A DNA stretch of 64,000 nucleotides from an uncultured Acetatifactor sp. (GTDB taxonomy: Bacteria > Bacillota > Clostridia > Lachnospirales > Lachnospiraceae). Of this stretch, positions 17,536-24,971 are shown piece after piece. Positions within the stretch are counted from its first letter, which is position 1, and each line of letters opens with the position of its first letter. Both the position numbers and the translations under genes were made by a program. The notes under the pieces are model-generated. The model searched no databases and was not told the origin of the DNA. It saw only the letters and a list, made by a program, of their open reading frames with translations. The DNA lies in the NCBI GenBank assembly GCA_910584375.1, contig CAJUAH010000006.1:110806-174805 (forward strand), read 5' to 3'.

Positions 17536-17580
17536 AGGCGGCCTCCTGTCTTTAGTACCGGCCATATTTCCGGTACCATT

Positions 17581-17946
17581 CTAAACTGATAATCTTTTTT
17601 CTTCATCGAGGTACTTCTGAGACTCTGTGTAGGCTTTCAGAAAACCTTTGAGTTCCCCGATAAATTCATATTTCTTTGGTTCTGGAAGAGAGCGGAACAG
17701 ATCAAGCAGATCATCCTCTTCCTGGGTGGTGTTCTTACGGACTGGAGCCTCCTGGCCAGTAAGTAGATAATCCAGCGACACGCCGAGGAAATCAGCTATG
17801 GTTTTCATGTACTTTGCAGGCGGATCGTTGGTGCGGGCCTTCCAGGTTGACATAGTAGAAGTCCGGATAGAAAGTTTTTCACAAAGTTCATAAGCACGCT
17901 TGTCTTTTTCGTCCAGCAGTTGGTAGATTCTTTCGATTATTTCCAT
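17581..17946 (-). CDS. XRE-family phage repressor (CI-like)
   Basis: A 121-residue protein with an N-terminal helix-turn-helix: residues 15-65 with LCEKLSIRTSTMSTWKA and the typical tail PPAKYMKTIADFLGVSLDYLLTG. The C-terminal 55 residues are charged and helical and could mediate dimerisation; no LexA-like protease domain is visible. It is transcribed leftward, divergent from the early genes, so it is the best candidate for the lysogeny repressor. The ATG at 17946 has GGAGG six bases upstream; the longer frame start is out of position. Loss on induction would have to rely on an anti-repressor or a protease rather than self-cleavage. Confidence 0.85.
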   Translation of the reverse strand: MEIIERIYQLLDEKDKRAYELCEKLSIRTSTMSTWKARTNDPPAKYMKTIADFLGVSLDYLLTGQEAPVRKNTTQEEDDLLDLFRSLPEPKKYEFIGELKGFLKAYTESQKYLDEEKRLSV

Positions 17947-17970
17947 TTCATACCTCCGTAGCAAAATAAA

Positions 17971-18166
17971 TTCGCGAATGAGAGCGTAACTATTTACAAA
18001 CTCGCAGATACGTGGTATAATATATACATGAAATACAAATCAATTCAAAGTTGCGAGCAGAGAGCGAAATGTATTTCTAAGTGCGTTTGCGAGACTGTAA
18101 ATAGGATATTTCCATTATAGCACGCAAACACGCAAAAATAAATAACAAATATTAAGCAAATGCGAG
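17971..18166 (+). promoter_or_regulatory. Lysogeny control region: early promoter and operator half-sites
   Basis: The 237-bp gap between the divergent regulators holds a strong rightward promoter, TTTACA (17993-17998), 17 bp, TATAAT (18016-18021). Related sites surround it: the palindrome TTCGCGAA at 17971-17978, CTCGCA at 18001-18006 in the promoter spacer, TGCGAG at 18052, 18088 and 18161, and two ACGCAAA at 18122 and 18130. The recurrent (A/T)TGCGAG half-site is the probable operator of the XRE repressor. Confidence 0.7.
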
Positions 18167-18183
18167 AAAGGAGTGATACTTAA

Positions 18184-18603
18184 ATGGGAAAGGAAACATC
18201 ACAATGGGGTAAGGATGTCCGGAAAGCTGCTATTGACAGGGATATGACATTAAAGCAGCTGGCGGAAAGCATCGGTTATAGCTATGCGACAGTTTCCTCA
18301 GTTATCAATGGCCGGTACTCAAATGCAAGCTACCAGACAATCGCTGAAAAAATCAACGGAGTGCTTGGCACAAAAGGGATGCCGGAACGGATTGATACAC
18401 CTTCAGACGAATGGTGCCAGTGTGTGAAGATTGAGCTTGTGAAAAAGAAAATGAGCGTCAATCAGCTGGCGGAGAAACTGAACATCTCCAGGGATCGGCT
18501 GTCACTGGTTATTAACGGCAGAATGATGAATGAGAAAATCGTGGATGCCGTAAGCAGCCTGCTGGAAATCAAAATGTCGGCTGTACCCTCTGGTGATAAT
18601 TAG
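18184..18603 (+). CDS. Cro-like regulator with two HTH domains
   Basis: A 139-residue protein made of two successive XRE-type helix-turn-helix units: residues 15-58 (LKQLAESIGYSYATVSSVINGR) and residues 80-130 (VNQLAEKLNISRDRLSLVINGR). The two share the pattern QLAE-3-I-S-6-VINGR, which suggests an internal duplication. It is the first rightward gene after the operator region, the usual place of Cro. An AAAGGAG ribosome binding site precedes the ATG. Confidence 0.8.
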   Translation: MGKETSQWGKDVRKAAIDRDMTLKQLAESIGYSYATVSSVINGRYSNASYQTIAEKINGVLGTKGMPERIDTPSDEWCQCVKIELVKKKMSVNQLAEKLNISRDRLSLVINGRMMNEKIVDAVSSLLEIKMSAVPSGDN

Positions 18604-18631
18604 ATTATAGCGGAAGGGTAGGTAACACGAA

Positions 18632-19126
18632 ATGGGAAAAGGTTCTATAAACGAGAACAACAATGTGTATTTCAAGGCTAGGAAAAAGGCAGCAGCATAC
18701 AATGAGAGGCTATACAGCAGGGAAGGAGCGTCGGAGCTTTTAGGAATCTCGGTATCGACGCTGGCTGATTATGAGCTTGGGAATACAAAGGTTGTACCGG
18801 TGGATAAGGTCGTCCTTATGGCGGACTTATACAATGCCCCGGAACTGATTACAAGGTATTGCATGGAAGAGTGCCCGGTGCATGGATTTCTTCCGCTGGC
18901 GACAGAGGAAAAGGGCATACAGGGAATTGCCTTGCGCCTTTTGAGAGGGTTCAACGAGGACGGATTAAGGGCCATGAGGGAGGATCTGATTGAGATAACA
19001 GAGGACGGAATCATCAGCAAAGAGGAACTCCCGAAACTGAAAGAAATTCTGGAAAGGCTGGGGAAGATCGCGGAGATCATAAGCGAAATGAAGATTGCCG
19101 GAGAGAAGTACATCAAGGGAGAGTAA
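18632..19126 (+). CDS. XRE-family transcriptional regulator
   Basis: A 164-residue phage regulator. The HTH lies near residues 25-65 (LYSREGASELLGISVSTLADYELG, then VVPVDKVVLMADLYNAPELITRYC). The family, common in Clostridia prophages, ends in a helical segment like that seen here. Two cysteines, CMEECPVHG, follow the HTH. It is the second gene of the early operon and probably tunes early transcription. Confidence 0.78.
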   Translation: MGKGSINENNNVYFKARKKAAAYNERLYSREGASELLGISVSTLADYELGNTKVVPVDKVVLMADLYNAPELITRYCMEECPVHGFLPLATEEKGIQGIALRLLRGFNEDGLRAMREDLIEITEDGIISKEELPKLKEILERLGKIAEIISEMKIAGEKYIKGE

Positions 19127-19156
19127 TCGGCTGAGGACAGGAAAGGAGATCTGATT

Positions 19157-19801
19157 GTGAGTAGAAAAAGCAAGCGAAAGCTATTGTTTGGGTTAAAGGT
19201 CCTGGCGATATGCGGAGCTGCTGTATTTACGGTTAAAGGTATTGATAATTTGTTTGCGGATGCCGGAGGCAGCACCGGCAAGAAGGAGGATGCAGATAGG
19301 AGAATAGAAGTTTATGAAATCACTACCACGGATATAGCGGCAGAAACGCAGCCGGAGGAAAAGGAAGAAATTCAAGAAACGGATGCGCCGGAAGAGAGTC
19401 GAGGGATGATAGGCAGCATGGATTGGGATTCTGAGGACGCATACCTGCTGGCAAAAATCGCAATGGCAGAGGCTGAAGGAGAGGATGTTGAAGGAAAAGC
19501 GCTGGTAATTCTGGTGGTCCTTAACCGTGTATGGAGCGACAAGTTCCAGGACAGCATACCGGAGGTCATATTCCAGGAAAGGCAATTCAGTCCGGTAGGC
19601 AACGGTAGGTTTGACAGAGTAGAGCCGAACAGGGAATGTTACGAGGCACTGGAGCTGATCCAGCTGAACAAATGGGATGAAAGTCAGGGAGCCTTATACT
19701 TTGAGAGCGAGGGAAAGTCAAGCTGGCACAGGGATAACCTGCACTTCCTTTTTCAGCACGGAAACCATTACTTTTATACGGAAAAGGAGCTGGCAGAATG
19801 A
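19157..19801 (+). CDS. Cell wall hydrolase, SleB-like domain, membrane-anchored
   Basis: A 214-residue protein with an N-terminal membrane anchor or signal (residues 8-30, LFGLKVLAICGAAVFTV) and an acidic linker (about 40-80). The C-terminal SleB/hydrolase-2 domain has the typical start DAYLLAKIAMAEAEGE, then VVLNRVWSDKF, VIFQERQFSPVGNGR and the terminal FQHGNHYFY. The first glutamate of the AEAEGED loop is the family's likely catalytic acid. It would cleave peptidoglycan outside the membrane. The start is GTG at 19157 after AAAGGAG. It lies in the early region rather than a lysis cassette, so it may act at the cell surface in the lysogen or early infection. Confidence 0.82.
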   Translation: MSRKSKRKLLFGLKVLAICGAAVFTVKGIDNLFADAGGSTGKKEDADRRIEVYEITTTDIAAETQPEEKEEIQETDAPEESRGMIGSMDWDSEDAYLLAKIAMAEAEGEDVEGKALVILVVLNRVWSDKFQDSIPEVIFQERQFSPVGNGRFDRVEPNRECYEALELIQLNKWDESQGALYFESEGKSSWHRDNLHFLFQHGNHYFYTEKELAE

Positions 19802-20031
19802 GAAACGCAAAGAGGTATATATCAAGGAATTGGCTGTGGATTACAGCCGGTCTGATTCTGACAGAGGTATTCGTCAAAATGGCGTATGCGGAAAGAGGAT
19901 ATGTCGCCTATGGCGGAGAATGGCTGACCTTACCGCTGGTGCTTATGCTGGTGGAGGAATCAAGGTGCGTGGGTGATGTCGTAAGATATCTGTTCAGAAC
20001 GGAGGACGGCTATGGATCAGACGAAGATTGA
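19798..20031 (+). CDS. Small membrane protein
   Basis: A 77-residue protein with two hydrophobic stretches (WLWITAGLILTEVFVKMAYA and WLTLPLVLMLVEE) and a charged C-terminal tail. It overlaps the hydrolase stop by ATGA, so the two are translationally coupled and may work together at the membrane. No family is recognised. Confidence 0.6.
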   Translation: MRNAKRYISRNWLWITAGLILTEVFVKMAYAERGYVAYGGEWLTLPLVLMLVEESRCVGDVVRYLFRTEDGYGSDED

Positions 20032-20269
20032 TGAAATTGTGGGCGAATGGGTAAAGCAGGGAATCCACATATCCCAGGAAACAGTAGAGTATCTGATTTG
20101 GTATTGCAACAGGAAAATGGATGTATGCGGGATTGAGAACAGGGAGGAATATCTTCCGTTGCTGTTCAAGGACGAGCTGAAAAATCATCTGTTCAGAGAA
20201 TATGTGAATGTTACAACGCTATTGAGGATGCAGAAAGGGGAGTGCGAAGGATGTGCAGCGTTTGTATGA
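20012..20269 (+). CDS. Hypothetical phage protein (85 aa)
   Basis: An acidic helical protein with WVKQGIHISQETVEYLIWYCNRK and a cysteine pair CEGCAAF at the end. GGAGG precedes the ATG, and it overlaps the genes on both sides, as is common in the phage early operon. No family is recognised. Confidence 0.6.
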   Translation: MDQTKIDEIVGEWVKQGIHISQETVEYLIWYCNRKMDVCGIENREEYLPLLFKDELKNHLFREYVNVTTLLRMQKGECEGCAAFV

Positions 20270-20466
20270 GCATACCATGCCGCCCAAGATGCCCGAACGC
20301 CCCGGAGCCAGCACCGATACATAGGTGCAGGAAATGTGGGGAAGGGATTTTTGGGGGTGACAAATATTTTGACAGCCAGGAAGGCTATATTTGCAAGGAA
20401 TGCCTGGATGATATGAGTTCCAGCGAACTGCTGGAGCTGGTAGGCGAAAGCCTTGCAACGGCATAA
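20251..20466 (+). CDS. Small zinc-ribbon-like protein
   Basis: A 71-residue protein with cysteine pairs CSVC, CRPRCP, CRKCGEGI and CKEC, consistent with one or two bound zinc ions. The ATG at 20251 is preferred, with AAAGGGGA about ten bases upstream; a GTG at 20242 is in frame but too close to it. It lies directly upstream of recT and may be an accessory protein of recombination, but its role is unknown. Confidence 0.65.
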   Translation: MCSVCMSIPCRPRCPNAPEPAPIHRCRKCGEGIFGGDKYFDSQEGYICKECLDDMSSSELLELVGESLATA

Positions 20467-20485
20467 AAGAAAGGAGGACAGCGAT

Positions 20486-21355
20486 ATGGAACAACAAGAA
20501 AACCAGCAAACAAAACCGCAGACCAAACAGGTAACAACGGCGGAATATCTTAATAATATCCAGGATGCACTTATGAAGCAGATTACGGAAAAGATAGGGG
20601 CAATGCCGGAGGGGTTCAATAAGGACAGGTTCATTCTTAACTGCATTACTCTGATTAGGGATATGCTCAAAGATAAAAAGAAACGCGAGAACCTGGACGG
20701 TATTTCGGCGGATTCCATAGCACTCTGTATGATAAAGGGAGCTTTCCTGGGGCTGGATTTCCTGAGCGGAGAATGTTACGCAATTCCGTATAGCAAAGAA
20801 ATGAATTTTCAGACAGATTACAAGGGCGAGATCAAGATATGCAAAAAGCACAGCATCCAGCCCATCAAGGACATTTTTGCGAAGATTGTTCGGGAAGGTG
20901 ATCTTTATGACGAGGGAGTGGAGGATGGAAAGCAGAAACTTGTATTCAAGCCACTCCCGTTCAATAACGGAAAGGTAATAGGAGCATTTGCAATCGTGAC
21001 CTATACTGACGGCTCCATGCTTTACGAGAGTATGAGCGCAGAGGAAATTGAGGGAGTGCGTCAAAACTATTCTAAAGCAAAGGACAGTGATGCGTGGAAG
21101 AAATCTTCCGGAGAAATGTACCGAAAAACTGTTATCCGCAGGCTGAGCAAGTATATTGAAAAGGATTTCGATAAGGTTGAACAGTTAATGGCCTATGACG
21201 AGGGCGGTGGCGTGGAGTTCCAGAACGGCTTACTCTCCACCAGCAGAAAGCAGACAGCAGCACTTCCGGAGAAAGTGGAACCGGTAGACGCTTTTGCATT
21301 TGCCAAGAATAACAGTAATCAGATTGGCGGTTTGGTTTTAGAAGAGATTGAATAG
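20486..21355 (+). CDS. recT: RecT single-strand annealing protein
   Basis: A 289-residue RecT/Redbeta-family recombinase. The conserved core is clear: ALCMIKGAFLGLDFLSGECYAIPYSKE, FQTDYKGEIKI, then DGSMLYESMSAEEIEGVRQNYSKAKDSDAWK and MYRKTVIRRLSKYI. It anneals complementary single strands during phage recombination and partners the exonuclease encoded next. The ATG at 20486 follows AAAGGAGG; the open frame begins 33 bases earlier but lacks a site there. Confidence 0.95.
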   Translation: MEQQENQQTKPQTKQVTTAEYLNNIQDALMKQITEKIGAMPEGFNKDRFILNCITLIRDMLKDKKKRENLDGISADSIALCMIKGAFLGLDFLSGECYAIPYSKEMNFQTDYKGEIKICKKHSIQPIKDIFAKIVREGDLYDEGVEDGKQKLVFKPLPFNNGKVIGAFAIVTYTDGSMLYESMSAEEIEGVRQNYSKAKDSDAWKKSSGEMYRKTVIRRLSKYIEKDFDKVEQLMAYDEGGGVEFQNGLLSTSRKQTAALPEKVEPVDAFAFAKNNSNQIGGLVLEEIE

Positions 21356-21368
21356 GAGGAAAGAAGAA

Positions 21369-22166
21369 ATGCGACTGACATCAGAAAATTATTACAGCCA
21401 GGAGGCTAACAGGGAGTACATGAGTGTCTCCCAGTTCAAGGATTTTGCGGGTACATACGGGCGATTGGCCTGCGAGTTTGCGGCGATGGAAAAGCTGGAA
21501 GAACGGTGGGAGGATGAAGAAACTACTGCTCTCCTGGTAGGCAGCTATGTGGACGCTTACTTTGAGGGAACGCTGGAGCGGTTCAAATCGGAGCATCCAG
21601 AATTGTTCAAAAAGGACGGCGGCCTGAAAGCAGAGTATGTAAAGGCGAATGAGATCATTGCCCGCATTGAGCGTGACAAGTATTTCATGAAATATATGTC
21701 CGGGCAGAAACAGGCCATTATGACCGGGGAACTGTTCGGGGCAAAGTGGAAAATCAAGATCGACAGCTACATCCCGAAGGTGGCAATCGTGGATTTGAAG
21801 GTCATGGCATCCATTACGGAGCTGAAATGGGTAAAGGATTTGGGTTATCTGGATTTCGTCCGGTATTGGGGATATGACATCCAGGGAGCAGTCTACCAGG
21901 AAATTGTGAGGCAGAACACCGGGGATAAGCTGCCGTTTTATATTGCGGGTGCGACAAAGGAGAAAGAGCCAGACATCCGCATTATCCATGTGACGGACAA
22001 TTATCTGCAGGAGGCGCTGAGCGTGGTCGAGGCGAATATGCCGAGGATTCTGAGGATCAAGAGCGGCGAGTACCAGCCGGACAGATGCGAGCTGTGCGAT
22101 TGCTGCAGGCATAACCGGGTGCTGACAAGGCCGATTTCTATTATGGATTTGACAGCCGGAATATAG
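21369..22166 (+). CDS. PD-(D/E)XK exonuclease paired with RecT
   Basis: A 265-residue nuclease of the PD-(D/E)XK superfamily (YqaJ/RecB-like clade). The N-terminal SVSQFKDFAG motif is typical of RecT-associated nucleases. The active site is WKIKIDSYIPKVAIVDLKVMAS (about 132-154), with the D...DLK signature. The C-terminal cysteines CELCDCC suggest an iron-sulfur or zinc cluster. It would resect double-stranded ends to supply single strands to RecT. The ATG at 21369 follows AGGAGG. Confidence 0.85.
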   Translation: MRLTSENYYSQEANREYMSVSQFKDFAGTYGRLACEFAAMEKLEERWEDEETTALLVGSYVDAYFEGTLERFKSEHPELFKKDGGLKAEYVKANEIIARIERDKYFMKYMSGQKQAIMTGELFGAKWKIKIDSYIPKVAIVDLKVMASITELKWVKDLGYLDFVRYWGYDIQGAVYQEIVRQNTGDKLPFYIAGATKEKEPDIRIIHVTDNYLQEALSVVEANMPRILRIKSGEYQPDRCELCDCCRHNRVLTRPISIMDLTAGI

Positions 22167-22186
22167 TTGCGATTGGCGGTGAACAC

Positions 22187-22948
22187 ATGGCGGACAATAG
22201 AAAGTATTATTACCTAAAGCTGAAGGAGGGGTTTTTCGAGTCGGAAGAGATCAAGATACTGGAGAGCATGAAGGACGGATATATGTATAGCAATATCCTC
22301 TTGAAACTCTATCTGAAAAGTCTGAGGAATGAGGGGCGGCTGATGTATAGAAATGTGATACCGTACACGCCGGAGATACTTGCCACCCTGGTAGGACACC
22401 AAGTAGGTACCGTGGAAAAGGCGCTGGAAATATTCCGAAAGCTGGAGCTGATTGAGGTTTTGGATAACGGGGCTATCTACATGATGGATATTCAGAACTA
22501 CATAGGGAAGTCCTCAACGGAGGCGGACCGGCAGAGAGAGTATTACAACCGGGTTAAAAATGAAAAAGCGCTTTTGGGAGAGCCGGAGGAAAGTGTGCCT
22601 GCTCTCCCGGAGGCCCAAAGCCCGGAGCCGAAGTCAAGAAAGGCAATCAGCAATTATTCAACAGATTTTGAAGAGTTCTGGAGCGTTTACCCCAGGAAAG
22701 TGGATAAGGCGCAGGCGTACAAGAAGTACAAGGCAAGGCTGGAGGATGGATTCTCTCATGAACAGCTGTTAGAGGCGGCGAAAAATTATGCGGATCAGTG
22801 CAGGAGGGACAGGACGGAAGAGAAGTATATCAAGCATGGAAAGACCTTTTTAGGGGAGGCAACACCGTTCCTTGATTATCTTCCTAAAAACGCCCCTCAG
22901 GCCAGCATAGAAGTCACAGACGACGAGAATCCGTTTCGGAAGGGGTGA
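22187..22948 (+). CDS. Phage replisome organizer
   Basis: A 253-residue replication initiator of the phage replisome organiser class. The N-terminal wHTH domain (YYYLKLKEGFFESEEIKILESM, with the two-lysine start typical of the family) runs to about residue 120. A proline/glutamate linker follows, then a C-terminal DnaD-like segment (FEEFWSVYPRKVDKAQAYKKY). It would bind the phage origin and recruit the helicase through the loader encoded by the next gene, with which it overlaps. Confidence 0.88.
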   Translation: MADNRKYYYLKLKEGFFESEEIKILESMKDGYMYSNILLKLYLKSLRNEGRLMYRNVIPYTPEILATLVGHQVGTVEKALEIFRKLELIEVLDNGAIYMMDIQNYIGKSSTEADRQREYYNRVKNEKALLGEPEESVPALPEAQSPEPKSRKAISNYSTDFEEFWSVYPRKVDKAQAYKKYKARLEDGFSHEQLLEAAKNYADQCRRDRTEEKYIKHGKTFLGEATPFLDYLPKNAPQASIEVTDDENPFRKG

Positions 22949-23823
22949 TGTATATGATTGGTGAACCGGTAAAGCTGGGGGAGGTCGTGAAACTTCCGCA
23001 GGACATCGTAGAGATGCAGGCAGATGAAGGCGACTACATAGGCGAAGATGGACTCCTGCATTGTGGAAAGTGCAAAGGGAAAAAGCAGACCAGACTCCCG
23101 GCATCAGATTTTACGAACGGCAGGGAAATAGTCGTAAGATGCCTCTGCAAATGCCAGGTTGAGGAAAACAGGCGCAGGGAAGAGGCAGAGGAACGGCGAA
23201 AGGCAATGGAGCGCATGGTGCGTCTGAAAAACAGCAGTCTGATAGATGATAAATTGCGGGAAGTGCGCCTGCGCTCATTCCAGAAAGACAAGGATAACCA
23301 GAAAGTGTATGCCCTGGCAGAGAAGTATGTGGAACGGTTCGAGGAAATGTATGAGAAGAGGCAGGGAATATTGCTGTGGGGAACGGTAGGAACCGGGAAG
23401 AGCTTTACAGCTGCCTGCATAGCAAATGAGCTTATGGATCGGATGATTCCGGTAATTATGACCTCATTCGTGAAAATCCTGCAGAACATCCAGGGGAATC
23501 CGGAAGAAGAAAAGATTTTTATGAACCGGCTGAACGACGCCCGCCTGCTGATAATTGATGATTTGGGTACCGAGAGAAATACAGACTATGCCCTGGAGAA
23601 AGTTTATAACATCATCGACAGCAGGTACCGGGCCGGAAAGCCGCTGATCCTTACCACGAACATGACAGTAAAGGAAATGCAGGAGAATACGGACATCCGG
23701 TATAAGCGGATTTACGACAGGATATTTGAAATGTGTTTCCCGGTGAGAGTGCCTGGCAGGTCATGGAGGGAGAAAGAGGCGGCAAAGCGGTTTGACGAAA
23801 TGAAAAAGCTAATGGAGGAATGA
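22948..23823 (+). CDS. DnaC-like helicase loader (AAA+ ATPase)
   Basis: A 291-residue AAA+ ATPase. An N-terminal zinc-finger-like region (CGKCKGKKQT then CLCKC, about 35-68) precedes the ATPase with Walker A GTVGTGKS near 147, Walker B LLIIDDLG near 200 and a sensor segment LILTTNMT. It loads replicative helicase at the phage origin. The ATG at 22948 shares its A with the upstream TGA stop, so translation is coupled to the organiser. Confidence 0.92.
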   Translation: MYMIGEPVKLGEVVKLPQDIVEMQADEGDYIGEDGLLHCGKCKGKKQTRLPASDFTNGREIVVRCLCKCQVEENRRREEAEERRKAMERMVRLKNSSLIDDKLREVRLRSFQKDKDNQKVYALAEKYVERFEEMYEKRQGILLWGTVGTGKSFTAACIANELMDRMIPVIMTSFVKILQNIQGNPEEEKIFMNRLNDARLLIIDDLGTERNTDYALEKVYNIIDSRYRAGKPLILTTNMTVKEMQENTDIRYKRIYDRIFEMCFPVRVPGRSWREKEAAKRFDEMKKLMEE

Positions 23824-23827
23824 CAAT

Positions 23828-24022
23828 ATGGCAATGGAAAAGGTGGCAGAAATCAGCATTTATAAGCTGGAGGACAGAAAGGCGGTTGCGGGTATTCTCC
23901 TGGAAAACGGATATACAATCGGGCCAGGGGTAAGAAAGAAAACGCCGACAGGAAAGCAGATGGACTATTACTTGAAGGTCTATAAGGAGGACGGCGCGGC
24001 TGATGCTGGCGGCGGTGAATAG
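23828..24022 (+). CDS. Hypothetical phage protein (64 aa)
   Basis: A small basic-then-acidic protein (ISIYKLEDRKAVAGILLENGYTIGPG). It starts five bases after the loader stop with GGAGGAA upstream. It resembles small proteins found beside helicase loaders in clostridial phages, but I cannot name a function. Confidence 0.6.
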   Translation: MAMEKVAEISIYKLEDRKAVAGILLENGYTIGPGVRKKTPTGKQMDYYLKVYKEDGAADAGGGE

Positions 24023-24030
24023 GAGGCAGT

Positions 24031-24492
24031 ATGGAACAGGCAGAGGATAACGCTATGAAACAGATTAAGTTCTCAGTACCGGGCCAGCCATTCGGAAAGC
24101 AGAGGCCGAAGTTCTCCAGAGCAGGGCAGTATGTAAAGACCTATACTCCGGACGAGACGGTAAGCTATGAGAATCTGGTTAAGCTGATGTATCAGCAGGC
24201 GGCGAAAGGGAAAATGTTCAGCGATGGCGCCATGCTGGATGTGAGGATTATCGCTTACTATGAGATTCCGAAATCCACCAGCAAGAAAAAGCGCAAGTCT
24301 ATGCTGGAGCATAGAATCCGGCCAACAAAAAAGCCGGATTGGGACAATATCGGGAAGATCATCTGCGACAGTCTGAATCTGGTGGCATATCATGATGATT
24401 CGGCAGTGGTGGATGCACAGGTAAGGAAGTTCTATTCGGAGAATCCGAGGGTGGATGTATCAATCCGGGTAATAGGACCAGATCAAATATAG
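24031..24492 (+). CDS. rusA: RusA-type Holliday junction resolvase
   Basis: A 153-residue endodeoxyribonuclease. Family motifs are present: PFGKQRPKFSR near residue 20, TYTPDETVSYENLV, and the metal-binding KPDWDNIGKIICDSLN with DDSAVVDAQVRK (about 98-130). It resolves branched DNA made by RecT-driven recombination. The ATG at 24031 has AGGAGG at good distance; a second ATG at 24055 matches the usual family N-terminus and may also be used. Confidence 0.92.
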   Translation: MEQAEDNAMKQIKFSVPGQPFGKQRPKFSRAGQYVKTYTPDETVSYENLVKLMYQQAAKGKMFSDGAMLDVRIIAYYEIPKSTSKKKRKSMLEHRIRPTKKPDWDNIGKIICDSLNLVAYHDDSAVVDAQVRKFYSENPRVDVSIRVIGPDQI

Positions 24493-24502
24493 GAGGCGCA
24501 TT

Positions 24503-24697
24503 ATGAAAGTCAAGGATTTAATCAAAAAATACAATATGTGCAGTAATGCAGATATATTTCTTCAAACACCAAATGGAGAAATTTCCAAGCTGGAGCGGGA
24601 TGAAGTGCAGAATATTCAACCGGAGCTTTTGATGAACTCTACAGTGAACTCGTTCGACATCATAGATAATGTGCTTACGATTCATATAAGGTATTAA
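24503..24697 (+). CDS. Hypothetical phage protein (64 aa)
   Basis: A small protein beginning MKVKDLIKKYNMCSNADIFLQTPNGE with AGGAGG upstream. The sequence is visibly richer in A and T than its neighbours, like the next gene. No family is recognised. Confidence 0.6.
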   Translation: MKVKDLIKKYNMCSNADIFLQTPNGEISKLERDEVQNIQPELLMNSTVNSFDIIDNVLTIHIRY

Positions 24698-24708
24698 GGA
24701 GGCAGAAT

Positions 24709-24960
24709 ACGTGGAGAAGTCCGAATTGGGCAGAAGGGCATTATATTGATATTCATACAAAATATAATTGCCTGGATTGTGGAAAAGATTTTATTGTAGG
24801 TGAGAAACTTCTGGAAAATTGCCCGCCTGGTTATCCGGTTTGTCCATATTGCGGCAGCAAATATGTGGAGGACGTGGTGGGAACAGAAGAAGATCAGCTG
24901 GAAGAGCTTGCTGATTCTATGGGATGCTTAGGGATTTATGTTGATTTAGACGAAGAATAG
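24709..24960 (+). CDS. Zinc-ribbon phage protein with a non-standard start codon
   Basis: An 83-codon frame with clear protein character: an N-terminal SPNWAEGHYIDIHTKYN, a zinc ribbon CLDCG...CPYCG, and an acidic tail ending YVDLDEE. The frame has no ATG, GTG or TTG before the conserved region. An ACG at 24709 lies six bases after AGGAGG and is the best start; a GTG two bases later is in another frame that stops after 12 codons. The start may be a mutated ATG (ATG to ACG) or a genuine rare ACG start. Similar small zinc-ribbon proteins occur in Clostridia phages. Confidence 0.55.
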   Translation, partial: TWRSPNWAEGHYIDIHTKYNCLDCGKDFIVGEKLLENCPPGYPVCPYCGSKYVEDVVGTEEDQLEELADSMGCLGIYVDLDEE

Positions 24961-24971
24961 GAGGTAGACAG

